From an uncultured Spirochaetaceae bacterium (lineage in GTDB: Bacteria; Spirochaetota; Spirochaetia; Sphaerochaetales; Sphaerochaetaceae), in assembly GCA_944389025.1 (NCBI GenBank), contig CALXKU010000001.1, positions 1 to 64,000 of the forward strand: DNA of 64,000 nucleotides, given 5' to 3'. Numbering within the stretch: the stretch's first letter is position 1; every line of letters starts with the position of its first letter. Below, piece after piece: positions 7,445 through 17,187 of this stretch. A program made the position numbers and the translations under genes. The notes under the pieces are model-generated. The model ran no database searches and was not told the origin of the DNA. It saw nothing but the letters and a program-made list of their open reading frames with translations.

Positions 7445-8782
7445 ATGAAAACAAACAGAAAAGCAGCACTGCTTGCCTTCTTAGCGCTTGTCCTCGCTCT
7501 CACCGTCGTATCCTGCTCGGATCCGGGACATAAGACAAATGCTGAAGTAAGGGTTGTTGGAACTGCCGTGAGTAAAGATGAAAAGTCACGGTCTGTCGCT
7601 TCAGAACTCCAGTTCGGCTCCGGTGAGGTCTGGCTTGGTGGAAATGACATTACATCTTCCCTCGTTCCTGCGGAAGGCTCTAATGCAACAGACGGACAGA
7701 ACAATGTCGAGTTCGTAGCTGAGGTTCCTGTGATAGGGGAGACTGTTACCTACAGCGTAAAGCATGAATATGGCTTCGTATTCGATGAATGGGAAATCGT
7801 CAACAGAAATAAGATCAGACTGGGAGAAGGCGATAACTGGTGGAATGTGCTTAACGAGATATGGCAGGCTACCAGAGGGGACAGTGAGACAATAGAGATC
7901 CGCCCTGAGTACATCAAATATATAAGGCCAAGCTTTGACAGGGGAATATATGTGAAAGCAGGGGAGGATATAGGGGAGAAGCTCGAAGAGTACTATTCTC
8001 AGTTCAGAAATAAGGACTATGACGATGACGAGCTCACGATCAAGCTGGAAGAAGGAAAGTTTGTTCTGGATCTAAGTGAGATTAAGCCAGAGAGAGGAGA
8101 GGATGAGATCGAGCTGGAGCTAAAGATAATCGGGGGCTATGATCCATCATCCTGGAACATCACAAATAGAAGCACAATATCTGAGATAAAGCTTCCCCAG
8201 AGTGGTGGCTATATCGAGGAAGTCGAACTGGAACTTGAATTCAGGAATATCAGTTTCGCCGAGCTTGATTACAATGCATTCAGAACTAAGGATGATTTCG
8301 AGATAGAGTTCAGAAACTGCAGTGTAGAAACTCTTAAGAATGCACGAGGCCTTATCAATGGTCTGATGGTAGCGGCTATCGAGAAAGCTCAAACAGGGAG
8401 AGCTCTTCTGATTATGAACTCCGTCGCCCCTTATGTCGAAGGAGCCAAGTATTATCATTCTGTTGTAATGAGTGAGGATGGTAAAACAGTAGATGGTAAA
8501 AACAACATCATAGTTGGAGGCCCTGGAGATTCAGATAACTATTATGTTGCCTCATGGAATGAGAACAGCTATAAGACGGACGATCCAGAGTTGATAGACA
8601 AACTCATTCAGGCGAATCCTCTGAGCGAGAATCTCCTTGAAGGTCTTGAAGATATGGATGACGATTTCCTGGAGGAGGATATCGAGGGCAGGGAAAGATT
8701 CCTGATTGACGATGATAAGCTGGGGAGCCGCGGTATCAAGGTGTCGTACGGACCTTATGAGTACCAGTGGTTTGACGACTGA
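7445..8782 (+). CDS. Predicted lipoprotein, unknown function
   Basis: 445-residue protein I do not recognise. The N-terminus is a lipoprotein signal: two basic residues, a hydrophobic core, then LTVVSC with Cys24 as the lipidation site, in the loose lipobox style common in spirochaetes. The mature part is acidic, with Asp/Glu runs near the C-terminus (EDMDDDFLEEDIEG). Alternating short hydrophobic and charged stretches suggest a beta-rich surface domain. No enzyme motif was seen. It is a single-gene unit with its own upstream palindrome, leader hairpin, strong ribosome binding site and downstream terminator. Confidence 0.7.
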   Translation: MKTNRKAALLAFLALVLALTVVSCSDPGHKTNAEVRVVGTAVSKDEKSRSVASELQFGSGEVWLGGNDITSSLVPAEGSNATDGQNNVEFVAEVPVIGETVTYSVKHEYGFVFDEWEIVNRNKIRLGEGDNWWNVLNEIWQATRGDSETIEIRPEYIKYIRPSFDRGIYVKAGEDIGEKLEEYYSQFRNKDYDDDELTIKLEEGKFVLDLSEIKPERGEDEIELELKIIGGYDPSSWNITNRSTISEIKLPQSGGYIEEVELELEFRNISFAELDYNAFRTKDDFEIEFRNCSVETLKNARGLINGLMVAAIEKAQTGRALLIMNSVAPYVEGAKYYHSVVMSEDGKTVDGKNNIIVGGPGDSDNYYVASWNENSYKTDDPELIDKLIQANPLSENLLEGLEDMDDDFLEEDIEGRERFLIDDDKLGSRGIKVSYGPYEYQWFDD

Positions 8783-8801
8783 GGAAAAGAAAGATTGGAA
8801 T

Positions 8802-8820
8802 CGGGGAGCGTGGCTCCCCG
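8802..8820. terminator. Bidirectional stem-loop between the lipoprotein gene and purL
   Basis: CGGGGAGC / GCTCCCCG, 8-bp stem with a 3-base loop. A short pyrimidine-rich stretch follows on the plus strand and a weaker one on the minus strand. It can end both convergent transcripts. Confidence 0.6.
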
Positions 8821-8824
8821 TCTT

Positions 8825-11800
8825 TCATGAAAAATAATCCACAGCTCCTTTGAAGAACCTAAGCCCGTCATAGCTTGTGACATTCCTGTAGAGTTCTGGC
8901 TTTGAACGCTCAATGTGGCCCATCCTTCCGAAAACCTTCCCATCCGGGCTCGTAAGACCTTCTATCGCATATACGGAGCCGTTCACGTTGTACCTGATGT
9001 CCATTGTGGCATAGCCGTTTAAATCGACGTACTGTGTTGCAATCTGTCCATTCCTGAAGAGCTTGTCAGCCTGCTCTGTGCTCATGAGGATTCTTCCTTC
9101 TCCGTGACTTACAGGTACGGTTTCGATATCTCCTGCGCTGTAATGCATCAGCCATGGGGAGGTGGTGCTTACAATCCTTGCTCTTATAAGACGGCTCTGG
9201 TGACGTGAGATCGTATTGAATGTAAGGGTAGGGCTATGCTCAGAGAGTTCTGCGAATCTTCCTTCCGTTATGAGACCAAGCTTTATGAGAGCCTGGAAAC
9301 CGTTGCAGATTCCACCCACGAGGCCATCCCTTCCATGAAGAAGCTTTTCAACTTGGCCCATTATCGAAGGGTTTCTAAGAAATGCCGTGATGAACTTTCC
9401 CGATCCATCAGGCTCATCAGCTCCTGAGAAGCCTCCGGGAATGAAGAGTATGTTTGCCCTCTCAAGATGTTTCTCAAAACTTTCGATGCTCTCTTTCAAG
9501 GAATCTGAATCCATGTTGTTTATGATGAACACATCACATTCGGCTCCTGCACGTTCGAAAGCTTTTCTCGTGTCGTATTCGCAGTTCGTACCCGGAAATA
9601 CTGGAATCAGCACTAGCGGTTTTGGGTTCTTTGTGACTGAGAATCTCCTCTCTTCAATGCTCTGATACTCAAGTGTCGGAATCCTCTCTTTTTTGAGCCC
9701 GTCAGAGAGTGGATACACCTCTTCCAGTGTACTCTCGTACGCCAGGAGAAGCTCGGCAAGGCTATAAGAGCCGAAAAACGAGCCTTCGTTCGTCTTTCCA
9801 ATAAGGCTCAGCTCCTCCCTTTCTCCATTTGATTCTATGATGAACGAGTAGCTCTTGGTGGTTTTCACTCTTTCAGGAGAGAGCGAGACTCCTACCATGT
9901 TTCCAAAGGCGAGCTTCGAAAGGGTGACATCGACGTCCCCATAAGGGACGGTGGATGCACTTAGTGTTCTGCCATCTGCAATGATTTCTTCCGCCCTGTC
10001 GAAGTAGGCACTGATGCTCTCACATTCTTTCTTCTCAACAAGGTAGAGGAAACTGTTCGTACTCTTCAATTCGGCAGACTTGATTTTGTCTTCCCTGAGC
10101 GTGTTTATAGTGAAAGAGACCAGCGTGTTTGGAACATCCAAGTTCTCGAAACTTCCGCTCATGCTGTCCTTCCCTCCGATGGCGGCACAACTTGTTTCGA
10201 TCTGGGCATCCAATGCTCCAAGGAGACTTGAGAGCGGGGCTCCCCATCTCTTTGGATCTTTTCCCGGTTTCCCGAAATATTCCTGGAATGTAAGGTAGCT
10301 TCCTTTCCTCTTGCCTCCGGCGGCGATCAGTTTCGCAATCGACTCGTATACCGCGTTCTTTGCTCCATTATATGGATCCCTGTCACTCAGATTTGGGTCG
10401 TACGCATAGCTGAATATGCTTGCCGTACTCATCTTTCCGCTATCATCAGGAAGGAGGGCTGCCATGACGGGAGATGGGGTCTTCTGATATTTACCTCCGA
10501 AAGGCATTAAGAGGGTGGATGCACCTATTGTCGAATCAAAGCGTTCTGAGAGCCCCTCCCTTGAACAATGCTTGAGACTGCCAAGGCGTGCAGCGAGGTC
10601 ATCAGAATGGTTTTCCTCCTCTTTTCTCTCACTTTCAACGATTACCTCCGTTTTCTTCTTCGCACCATTTGAGTTCAGGAAATCGCGATCAAGATCGACA
10701 ATAGTCCTACCTCTCCAGATCATGGTTAGTTTTTTATCATCTGTTACAGTTGCAACCCTTGTAGCCTCGAGGTTCTCCGCTTTCGCCAGAAAGAGGAGCT
10801 TCTCCTCGTCTTCCTTAGCTATTACGACAGCCATCCTTTCCTGGCTTTCCGAGATTGCTAGCTCCGTCCCGTCAAGGCCCTGGTACTTCTTCTTGATTTT
10901 ATCCAGATCGATGATTAGTCCGTCTGCAAGCTCTCCAATGGCAACAGAGACTCCTCCTGCACCGAAATCGTTGCATCTTTTTATAAGTTTTGAACACTCA
11001 GGGTTCCTGAAGAGTCTCTGAATCTTCCTCTCCTCGGGGGCGTTTCCCTTCTGTACCTCGCTTGAGCACTTTTCAACGCTTTCCCTCTCATGGCTCTTGC
11101 TGCTTCCTGTGGCACCTCCGATTCCGTCCCGTCCTGTCCTACCTCCAAGAAGGATTACGACATCGCCGGGCTCTGGCCTCTTTCTTATGACGTTTTCCTT
11201 TCTTGCTGCTGCGACTACGGCACCGAGTTCCATGTGCTTCGCCTCATAGCCCGGGTGATAAATCTCATCAACTATTCCTGTTGCAAGTCCGATCTGGTTT
11301 CCATAGCTTGAATTTCCGGCTGCGCTTGTTACTCCTATCTTCTTCTGGCTGAGCTTTCCTTCTCTTTTCTCTCTGTAGCTTTTAAGTATGTTTCCACTTC
11401 CAGAGATTCTTGCCGCCTGATAGACATAGCTCCGCCCGGAGAGCGGGTCGCGGATTGCACCTCCTATGCAGGTTGCAGCCCCTCCGAAAGGTTCTATCTC
11501 GGTGGGGTGGTTGTGGGTCTCATTCTTGAACATGAGAAGGTAAGGGACCTTTTCCTCCCCGATTTCAGCCTCAACCTCTATTGAGCATGCGTTTATCTCC
11601 TCTGATTCATCAAGGTTTTCAAGAAGATTTCTTTTTTTCAGCACCTTCGCCCCGATTGTGGCGATATCCATAAGGCTTACATTTTTCCTGTCATCAATCT
11701 CGTCTCTGAGTGAAAGATATCTTTTGTAGCTTTCCTCCGCTTCTTTGTTTTCAAAAATCACCCCTGATATCTCGGTTAAAAATGTGGTGTGTCTGCAATG

Positions 11801-12451
11801 GTCGGACCAGTATGTGTCGAGCACCCTTAACTCTGTTATGCTGGGCTCCCTCCCTTTAGTGCAAAAATAGTTGCGCATGAACTTTAAATCATCCTCATCC
11901 ATTGCAAGGGAATATCTTTGGCGCAGTGTGGCAACCTCATCATCGCTTAAATCCCTGAAACCTTCGATAATCTCTACATCAGGGCTTTCAGGATACTCCG
12001 TCTCAAGGCTTGAGACATCGCAAAGGGTATCTATGAAGGCTTCTACCGGGTTGACAAGGAAAGCACCGATTTTTTCCATATCATCATCACTTGCGCCATC
12101 GATAAGATACACCTTGCTTGATTTTACTTTCGCTTTCGATTCCGGTTCGATGAAGGAGATGCACTCCTCAGCGCTCCTTGCCCTCTGGTCGAACTGGCCG
12201 GGAAGATAGCTGATCTGCAATGCTTTCTCGCATGGGGGAAGAGAGAAAAAAACATCGTCCACAGGAGGTTCGGAAAAGACCTCGTGCACCGCCTTTTCAA
12301 AGAGAGCATCCGAGATGTTCTCAACATCATATCTGGAGAGGATTCTCAGAGTCCGGATCTTGATACCCAAGCTTTCCATGATATCTTTCTTAAGGCTCTC
12401 ACATTCGTCTTTTATTCCTTTTCTCTTCTCAACGAAGACCTTTCTTACCAT
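8825..12451 (-). CDS. purL: Phosphoribosylformylglycinamidine synthase, single-chain form
   Basis: 1208 residues, so synthetase and glutaminase are on one chain, unlike the PurS/PurQ/PurL split of Bacillus. It converts FGAR, glutamine and ATP to FGAM, the fourth step of purine synthesis. The synthetase core shows DHCRHTTF near residue 218 and THNHPTEIEPFGGAATCIGG. The C-terminal 250 residues are a class I glutamine amidotransferase with the nucleophile in GGICNGFQ and a conserved His further on (VSHGEGR). ATG with ribosome binding site GGAGGAAG. It is the last gene of the purine operon and overlaps purD by 23 bases. Confidence 0.95.
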   Translation of the reverse strand: MVRKVFVEKRKGIKDECESLKKDIMESLGIKIRTLRILSRYDVENISDALFEKAVHEVFSEPPVDDVFFSLPPCEKALQISYLPGQFDQRARSAEECISFIEPESKAKVKSSKVYLIDGASDDDMEKIGAFLVNPVEAFIDTLCDVSSLETEYPESPDVEIIEGFRDLSDDEVATLRQRYSLAMDEDDLKFMRNYFCTKGREPSITELRVLDTYWSDHCRHTTFLTEISGVIFENKEAEESYKRYLSLRDEIDDRKNVSLMDIATIGAKVLKKRNLLENLDESEEINACSIEVEAEIGEEKVPYLLMFKNETHNHPTEIEPFGGAATCIGGAIRDPLSGRSYVYQAARISGSGNILKSYREKREGKLSQKKIGVTSAAGNSSYGNQIGLATGIVDEIYHPGYEAKHMELGAVVAAARKENVIRKRPEPGDVVILLGGRTGRDGIGGATGSSKSHERESVEKCSSEVQKGNAPEERKIQRLFRNPECSKLIKRCNDFGAGGVSVAIGELADGLIIDLDKIKKKYQGLDGTELAISESQERMAVVIAKEDEEKLLFLAKAENLEATRVATVTDDKKLTMIWRGRTIVDLDRDFLNSNGAKKKTEVIVESERKEEENHSDDLAARLGSLKHCSREGLSERFDSTIGASTLLMPFGGKYQKTPSPVMAALLPDDSGKMSTASIFSYAYDPNLSDRDPYNGAKNAVYESIAKLIAAGGKRKGSYLTFQEYFGKPGKDPKRWGAPLSSLLGALDAQIETSCAAIGGKDSMSGSFENLDVPNTLVSFTINTLREDKIKSAELKSTNSFLYLVEKKECESISAYFDRAEEIIADGRTLSASTVPYGDVDVTLSKLAFGNMVGVSLSPERVKTTKSYSFIIESNGEREELSLIGKTNEGSFFGSYSLAELLLAYESTLEEVYPLSDGLKKERIPTLEYQSIEERRFSVTKNPKPLVLIPVFPGTNCEYDTRKAFERAGAECDVFIINNMDSDSLKESIESFEKHLERANILFIPGGFSGADEPDGSGKFITAFLRNPSIMGQVEKLLHGRDGLVGGICNGFQALIKLGLITEGRFAELSEHSPTLTFNTISRHQSRLIRARIVSTTSPWLMHYSAGDIETVPVSHGEGRILMSTEQADKLFRNGQIATQYVDLNGYATMDIRYNVNGSVYAIEGLTSPDGKVFGRMGHIERSKPELYRNVTSYDGLRFFKGAVDYFS

Positions 12452-13709
12452 TTTCTTCCTCCAGGGCTTTCATTCCTATGTCTTTTCTGAGAAATGCACC
12501 GTCAAAGCTTATTGCTTTCACATCCTCATATGCTTTTTCTATGGCATCTTTCAAATCGGGCGCCACAGCCATCACATAAAGCACCCTTCCCCCTGATGTG
12601 AGGAGTTCTCCGTTCTTTTCTTGCACACCTGCATAATAGATTTGCGATGAGATAGGGTGCGAAATGCTTATTCTCTTTCCCTTCTCATACTGCTCGGGGT
12701 AGCCGGAGGAGGCGAGGGCTATGACGCATGATGAGGCATCTTTCCACTCTATCTTACTCTCTTTTAGCGTGCCATCTGTTGTGCTCATCATGATAGCAAG
12801 CAGATCCGACTCAAGAAGGGGGAGTACTGCCTGTGTCTCCGGATCTCCGAAGCGGGAGTTGTATTCGATGACCTTTACCCCGTATTCGGTTTTCATTAGT
12901 CCGAAATAAAGGCAGCCTTTGAAAGCAGAGCCCTCTGCTCTCATGGCCTCGATGGTTGGAATGAAGATTCTCTCCATGCATTCTTTCTGACATTCCTCAT
13001 CGTAGTAAGGGTTTGGTGCAACAGCCCCCATGCCACCTGTATTGGGCCCCTCATCCCCGTCATATGCCCTCTTATGGTCCATGCTTGAGACCATCGGGAC
13101 TACAGTCTGGCCGTCCGTGAAAGCCAGAACGGATATCTCTGGTCCTCTCAGATACTCTTCTATTACGATCTTTTCTCCCGACTGGCCGAACTTATGGGAG
13201 ACCATGGCATCCCTTATCGCCTTTTCAGCCTCGTCAAGAGTCATTGCCACTGTTACACCTTTCCCGAGTGCAAGGCCATCTGCTTTTATCACGATCGGAG
13301 CACCTTTCTCTCTTACATAGGAAAGGGCATCATCTGCATTGGTGAAAATCTCATAATCCGCGGTAGGAATCGAGTATTTTTTCATGAGGTTCTTTGCAAA
13401 TGCCTTGCTCGATTCTATCTTTGCAGCTTTCTTATCAGGGCCGAATGCAGCTATGCCGTTTTCATTAAGGAAATCGACCATGCCGTCAGCAAGGGGATCA
13501 TCCGGGGTTACCACGACAAAGGAGATATCATTCTCCCTTACCGATTTAAGCACACGGTCCTTATCCATGACAGAGCCTTCGATGAGCTTTGCCTCCTTCA
13601 TCCCGTAGTTTCCGGGAAGGGCGAACAATTTGTCGCAAAGAGGACTTTCTGCGATTTTTTTCACTATCGCATGCTCCCTTCCTCCTGAGCCAAGTACAAG
13701 TATGTTCAT
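12429..13709 (-). CDS. purD: Phosphoribosylamine-glycine ligase
   Basis: 426-residue ATP-grasp ligase (GAR synthetase) making glycinamide ribonucleotide from phosphoribosylamine, glycine and ATP. It begins with the family signature MNILVLGSGGREHAI. The ATP-grasp parts VIKADGLALGKGV (about 140-152) and the RFGDPETQAVLP block near 290 are clear. Nine bases separate it from the upstream fusion gene and it overlaps purL at its 3' end, so all are co-transcribed. Normal length and no damage seen. Confidence 0.95.
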   Translation of the reverse strand: MNILVLGSGGREHAIVKKIAESPLCDKLFALPGNYGMKEAKLIEGSVMDKDRVLKSVRENDISFVVVTPDDPLADGMVDFLNENGIAAFGPDKKAAKIESSKAFAKNLMKKYSIPTADYEIFTNADDALSYVREKGAPIVIKADGLALGKGVTVAMTLDEAEKAIRDAMVSHKFGQSGEKIVIEEYLRGPEISVLAFTDGQTVVPMVSSMDHKRAYDGDEGPNTGGMGAVAPNPYYDEECQKECMERIFIPTIEAMRAEGSAFKGCLYFGLMKTEYGVKVIEYNSRFGDPETQAVLPLLESDLLAIMMSTTDGTLKESKIEWKDASSCVIALASSGYPEQYEKGKRISISHPISSQIYYAGVQEKNGELLTSGGRVLYVMAVAPDLKDAIEKAYEDVKAISFDGAFLRKDIGMKALEEENGKKGLR

Positions 13710-13718
13710 TTTTCCCCC

Positions 13719-15554
13719 TTAGTGATGAAAGAGGCGTACGCCTGTGAAGAACATTGTCATCCCATGCTCATTGGCAGCTTGGATTACAGCATCATCCCTG
13801 ACCGATCCTCCGGGTTCGCTTACGTACTCAACACCGCTTCGTGCGGCCCTGTCTATGTTGTCTCGGAACGGGAAGAACGCATCACTGGCAAGAGAGACGC
13901 CTTTTATTCCTTCCAGGTACTCTTTCTTTTCCTCTCTTGTGAACGGCTCTGGTTTCTCCAGAAAATACTCATTCCATGCTTCAATGACATCGATCTCCGG
14001 ATCGTCTGAAAGATACTGCTCTATCGCATTGTCCTTATCGTTTCTCGAAAGCTTTTCCTTGAAAGGGAGGGAGAGCACTTTCTCACTCTGTCTCAGGTGC
14101 CAGAGATCCGCTTTACCACCGGCAAGCCGGGTGCAGTGTATTCTTGACTGCTGGCCAGCCCCGACTCCGATTGTCTGGCCGTGTTTTGCATAGCAGACAG
14201 AGTTCGACTGCGTGTACTTGAGTGCGATAAGAGCTACCGTTAGATCTCTTTTTGCATCTTCACTTATCTCTTTTTTCTCTGTCACAGCATTCTCGAAATC
14301 CTTTTCAGATGGGATGAAATCATTATGATTCTGTGTGAATCTGATGCCGAATACGGTCTTCTCCTCCTTCTTTGGTGGCTCGTAAAAAGGATCGATTGAG
14401 AGCACGCAGTATGAGCCTTTCCTCTTTTTTCTGAGTATTTCAAGCGCAGTGTCGGTATAGCCCGGGGCGATGACACCATCCGAGACTTCGCGGGAAATCA
14501 CTTTCGCAGTTGCCTCATCGCATACATCTGAAAGAGATATGAAGTCCCCGAAGCTGCTCATCCTGTCGGCCCCCCTGGCTCTGATGTAAGCCACTGCGAG
14601 GGGCGAGAGCTCATCAGAGTCTTTGACGAAGTACATTCTCTTCTCCTCATTGCTCAGGGGCACATACACCGCAGCCCCTGCTGGAGAGACGTGCTTGAAC
14701 GATGTAGCCGCAGGAAGCCCTGTGGCTTTTTTAAGCTCCCTTACCAGCTGATAGCCGTTCAGAGCGTCAAGCAGGTTGATATACCCAGGCCTTCCGTTCA
14801 GAACCTTGATGGGAAGTGGAAATGGTGTGCTTATGCTGCTCTCTGCTTGGTTTGGATTGCAGCCGTATTTGAGACGGAGACTCATCTCATTCTTATTAAG
14901 AATCTCCTCTTTTTCTCCAACTCGCACATAGAGGCTGACCTTATTCTCCTCATCAAGGGAGTTCCAGAGGTCATCCTTAAGGGTTGCAATGTCATCTGGA
15001 AGAGAAAAGACTGGGGGATCGATCGAGAAGGAGGGCAGGGGAGTCCCGTCATCCATATAGGTGTGAATCACATGGGAAATCCCTTTTTCAGCCTTGTAGC
15101 TATAAATCTTTCGCTCGGCCTCAGCCGAGTCCTCCTTCTTTTTTATGATGGAAAGGCAGTAAGCCCCATTCATCTTGTCATAGAGGACCGAGATTCTTGG
15201 AGTATATGCCGGCTCATCAGGTTCGTATGTCCTCTTTATGAGGGCGCTCTCAAGGCTCTCTCCTCTTTCCAAGGCATCGAATATGGTATCGCTCTGATCC
15301 CCGTTCGTCAGAACGATGTAGCGTTCGTTTTCTCTCTTCGCATTGTAGATTATGAGGCTCGGATCCTCCACTTTGCTCTCATCGTAGGCCTCTGTCCTGA
15401 GAGTGCTTCCATCTAGTGTGAATACCCTGTTCCTGCTGTTCTCGCTTCTTCCCATGATCGCATAGGCAAGAACCGCCTCTCCCTTTGAATTCATTCCAGC
15501 AAGAAGAAATCTTCCCGGATATCTCTTTGCTCTCAAATACTCTCTTAGTATCAT
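13719..15554 (-). CDS. Fusion of PurO-type IMP cyclohydrolase with AICAR transformylase
   Basis: 611 residues carrying the last two steps of IMP synthesis in an unusual order. The N-terminal about 220 residues match the PurO-like IMP cyclohydrolase family (PF07826): YPGRFLLAG, AYAIMGRSENSRNRVF, TNGDQSDTI and YTPRIS. From about residue 225 the chain is a short-type AICAR formyltransferase: LKYGCNPNQ, LNGRPGYINLLDAL, SFKHVSPAGAA, ARGADRMSSFGD, SRIHCTRLAGGKAD, ending GVRLFHH. Classical PurH instead has an MGS-fold cyclohydrolase before its transformylase. The two halves here correspond to proteins known as separate genes in clostridia. Start ATG at 15554 overlaps the purN stop by 4 bases (ATGA). 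A longer frame to 15614 was rejected for that reason. Confidence 0.88.
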   Translation of the reverse strand: MILREYLRAKRYPGRFLLAGMNSKGEAVLAYAIMGRSENSRNRVFTLDGSTLRTEAYDESKVEDPSLIIYNAKRENERYIVLTNGDQSDTIFDALERGESLESALIKRTYEPDEPAYTPRISVLYDKMNGAYCLSIIKKKEDSAEAERKIYSYKAEKGISHVIHTYMDDGTPLPSFSIDPPVFSLPDDIATLKDDLWNSLDEENKVSLYVRVGEKEEILNKNEMSLRLKYGCNPNQAESSISTPFPLPIKVLNGRPGYINLLDALNGYQLVRELKKATGLPAATSFKHVSPAGAAVYVPLSNEEKRMYFVKDSDELSPLAVAYIRARGADRMSSFGDFISLSDVCDEATAKVISREVSDGVIAPGYTDTALEILRKKRKGSYCVLSIDPFYEPPKKEEKTVFGIRFTQNHNDFIPSEKDFENAVTEKKEISEDAKRDLTVALIALKYTQSNSVCYAKHGQTIGVGAGQQSRIHCTRLAGGKADLWHLRQSEKVLSLPFKEKLSRNDKDNAIEQYLSDDPEIDVIEAWNEYFLEKPEPFTREEKKEYLEGIKGVSLASDAFFPFRDNIDRAARSGVEYVSEPGGSVRDDAVIQAANEHGMTMFFTGVRLFHH

Positions 15555-16153
15555 GCTCTCTCTCCTTCGATCTTTGCTGACATGTATTCCACCGCCTTTG
15601 GAAATATTACCCATTCGGCCTCTCTCATTACTCTCTGCTGAAGGATCTCCGGCGTGTCACCATCCTCCACGTTCACCGCTTTCTGGAACAGTATCCGTCC
15701 ACCGTCAGGAATCTCATTTACAAGGTGCACTGTCGCACCTGTGATTTTCACCCCTCGCATCAGTGCCGCTTCATGCACCTTGAGCCCGTAAAATCCTTTT
15801 CCTGAGAATGACGGAATCAGGGAGGGGTGGATGTTTATTATCCTGTCGCTATACCTTCTTATGAAAGCTTCAGACAGTATCGTGAGAAAGCCAGCAAGCA
15901 CCACGAGAGCTATATTCTCGCTTTTAAGGATTTCAAGGAGCTTCTCTTCGAAGGCTGCTCTGCCAAGCTTTTTCCTATCAAGAAGAATGGCTTTCCTTCC
16001 ATGATTTTCTGCTCTCTTTAAAGAATGGCATCCCTCTCGGTCTGCGATGACGAGTTCAACCCTGCCACTCCTGATTTCCCCCGCCTCCTCAGCGCAGAGT
16101 ATTGCCTCGAGGTTAGTGCCCCCTCCGCTGGTAAGAACTGCGATTCTCACCAT
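15551..16153 (-). CDS. purN: Phosphoribosylglycinamide formyltransferase
   Basis: 200-residue GAR transformylase, which adds a formyl group from 10-formyltetrahydrofolate to GAR. The catalytic region INIHPSLIPSFSGKGFYG is typical (Asn and His), and the Asp lies in DGDTPEILQQRV. The N-terminus IAVLTSGGGTNLEAIL is the phosphate-binding start of the fold. It overlaps purM by 7 bases upstream and the fusion gene by 4 bases downstream. Confidence 0.94.
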   Translation of the reverse strand: MVRIAVLTSGGGTNLEAILCAEEAGEIRSGRVELVIADREGCHSLKRAENHGRKAILLDRKKLGRAAFEEKLLEILKSENIALVVLAGFLTILSEAFIRRYSDRIINIHPSLIPSFSGKGFYGLKVHEAALMRGVKITGATVHLVNEIPDGGRILFQKAVNVEDGDTPEILQQRVMREAEWVIFPKAVEYMSAKIEGERA

Positions 16154-17187
16154 AGCCTCACTCCCTCGCTTCCTTTTTCGACATAGCCAAGATGATAGGC
16201 GTCAAAGCCTTCTCTCCTCATCAGCTCAATCGCCCTCTTCTCATCAGCTCTATCGACAACGATGCTCATGCCGACTCCCATGTTGAAGGTGTTGAACATG
16301 TCGCGCTCTGGAATTTCACCTTCCTTCTCTATGAGCTTGAATATTGGAAGCACTCTTACATCTTTTTTATCAATTGCTGCCATCAGACCTTCTGGAAGAC
16401 TCCTTGGAATGTTCTCGAAGAAACCTCCTCCAGTTATGTGGCTTATGGATTTGATACTGAGGCTCTCAAGAAGTTTCAGCACAGGGCGCACGTAGATTCT
16501 CGTAGGTCTGAGGAGCGCCTCTCCAAGGCTTTCCCCGAGATCTGGGTATGTCTTATCAAGAATACTGGGATTGCTATCAATGTTGAATATCTTGCGAACA
16601 AGGGAAAAGCCGTTTGAATGAACACCGGAAGATGCGAGGGCTATGATGGCATCCCCCTCTTTAGCGTTCTTCTTGTCGAGCATTCTGTCCTTTCTCACGA
16701 TTCCCGTTGAGAAACCCGCCAGATCGTATTCATCTGCACTGTAGAATCCTGGCATCTCCGCAGTCTCTCCGCCGACCAGGGCACACCCTGCTTCAACACA
16801 TCCAGCTGCAACACCTTTCACGATCGATGCGATCTTTTCGGGTATGTTCTTACCGCAGGCGATGTAATCAAGAAATAGTAGGGGACGGGCTCCGGTGCAG
16901 ATTATGTCGTTCACGCACATCGCCACGCAGTCGATTCCTACCGTATCATGTCTGTCCATCAGAAAGGCGATCTTGAGCTTTGTACCAACCCCATCGGTGC
17001 CGCTTACAAGCACATTCCCATCGATCGATGAGATGTCTATCGCCCCTCCGAACCCGCCTATCTCATCGCATGATAGGGCGGTACGCGTGCTTGCCACACT
17101 CTCCTTCATAAGTTCGACTGCCCTGTATCCAGCTTCGATATCGACCCCGCTTTTCTTGTAACTTTCACTTCTGCTGTTCCTGTTCAT
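16147..17187 (-). CDS. purM: Phosphoribosylformylglycinamidine cyclo-ligase
   Basis: 346-residue AIR synthetase that closes the imidazole ring of FGAM using ATP. Family motifs are present: SYKKSGVDIEAG near the N-terminus, VSGTDGVGTKLK, GETAEMPGFY and the C-terminal HITGGGFFENIPR. Length is normal. It overlaps purF by 23 bases and purN by 7 bases within the operon. Confidence 0.95.
   Translation of the reverse strand: MNRNSRSESYKKSGVDIEAGYRAVELMKESVASTRTALSCDEIGGFGGAIDISSIDGNVLVSGTDGVGTKLKIAFLMDRHDTVGIDCVAMCVNDIICTGARPLLFLDYIACGKNIPEKIASIVKGVAAGCVEAGCALVGGETAEMPGFYSADEYDLAGFSTGIVRKDRMLDKKNAKEGDAIIALASSGVHSNGFSLVRKIFNIDSNPSILDKTYPDLGESLGEALLRPTRIYVRPVLKLLESLSIKSISHITGGGFFENIPRSLPEGLMAAIDKKDVRVLPIFKLIEKEGEIPERDMFNTFNMGVGMSIVVDRADEKRAIELMRREGFDAYHLGYVEKGSEGVRLW

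Noticed and set aside
9236-12490. Several plus-strand frames of 60-170 codons opposite purL and purD
   Set aside because: They are antisense shadows of well-conserved genes, without ribosome binding sites or recognisable products.
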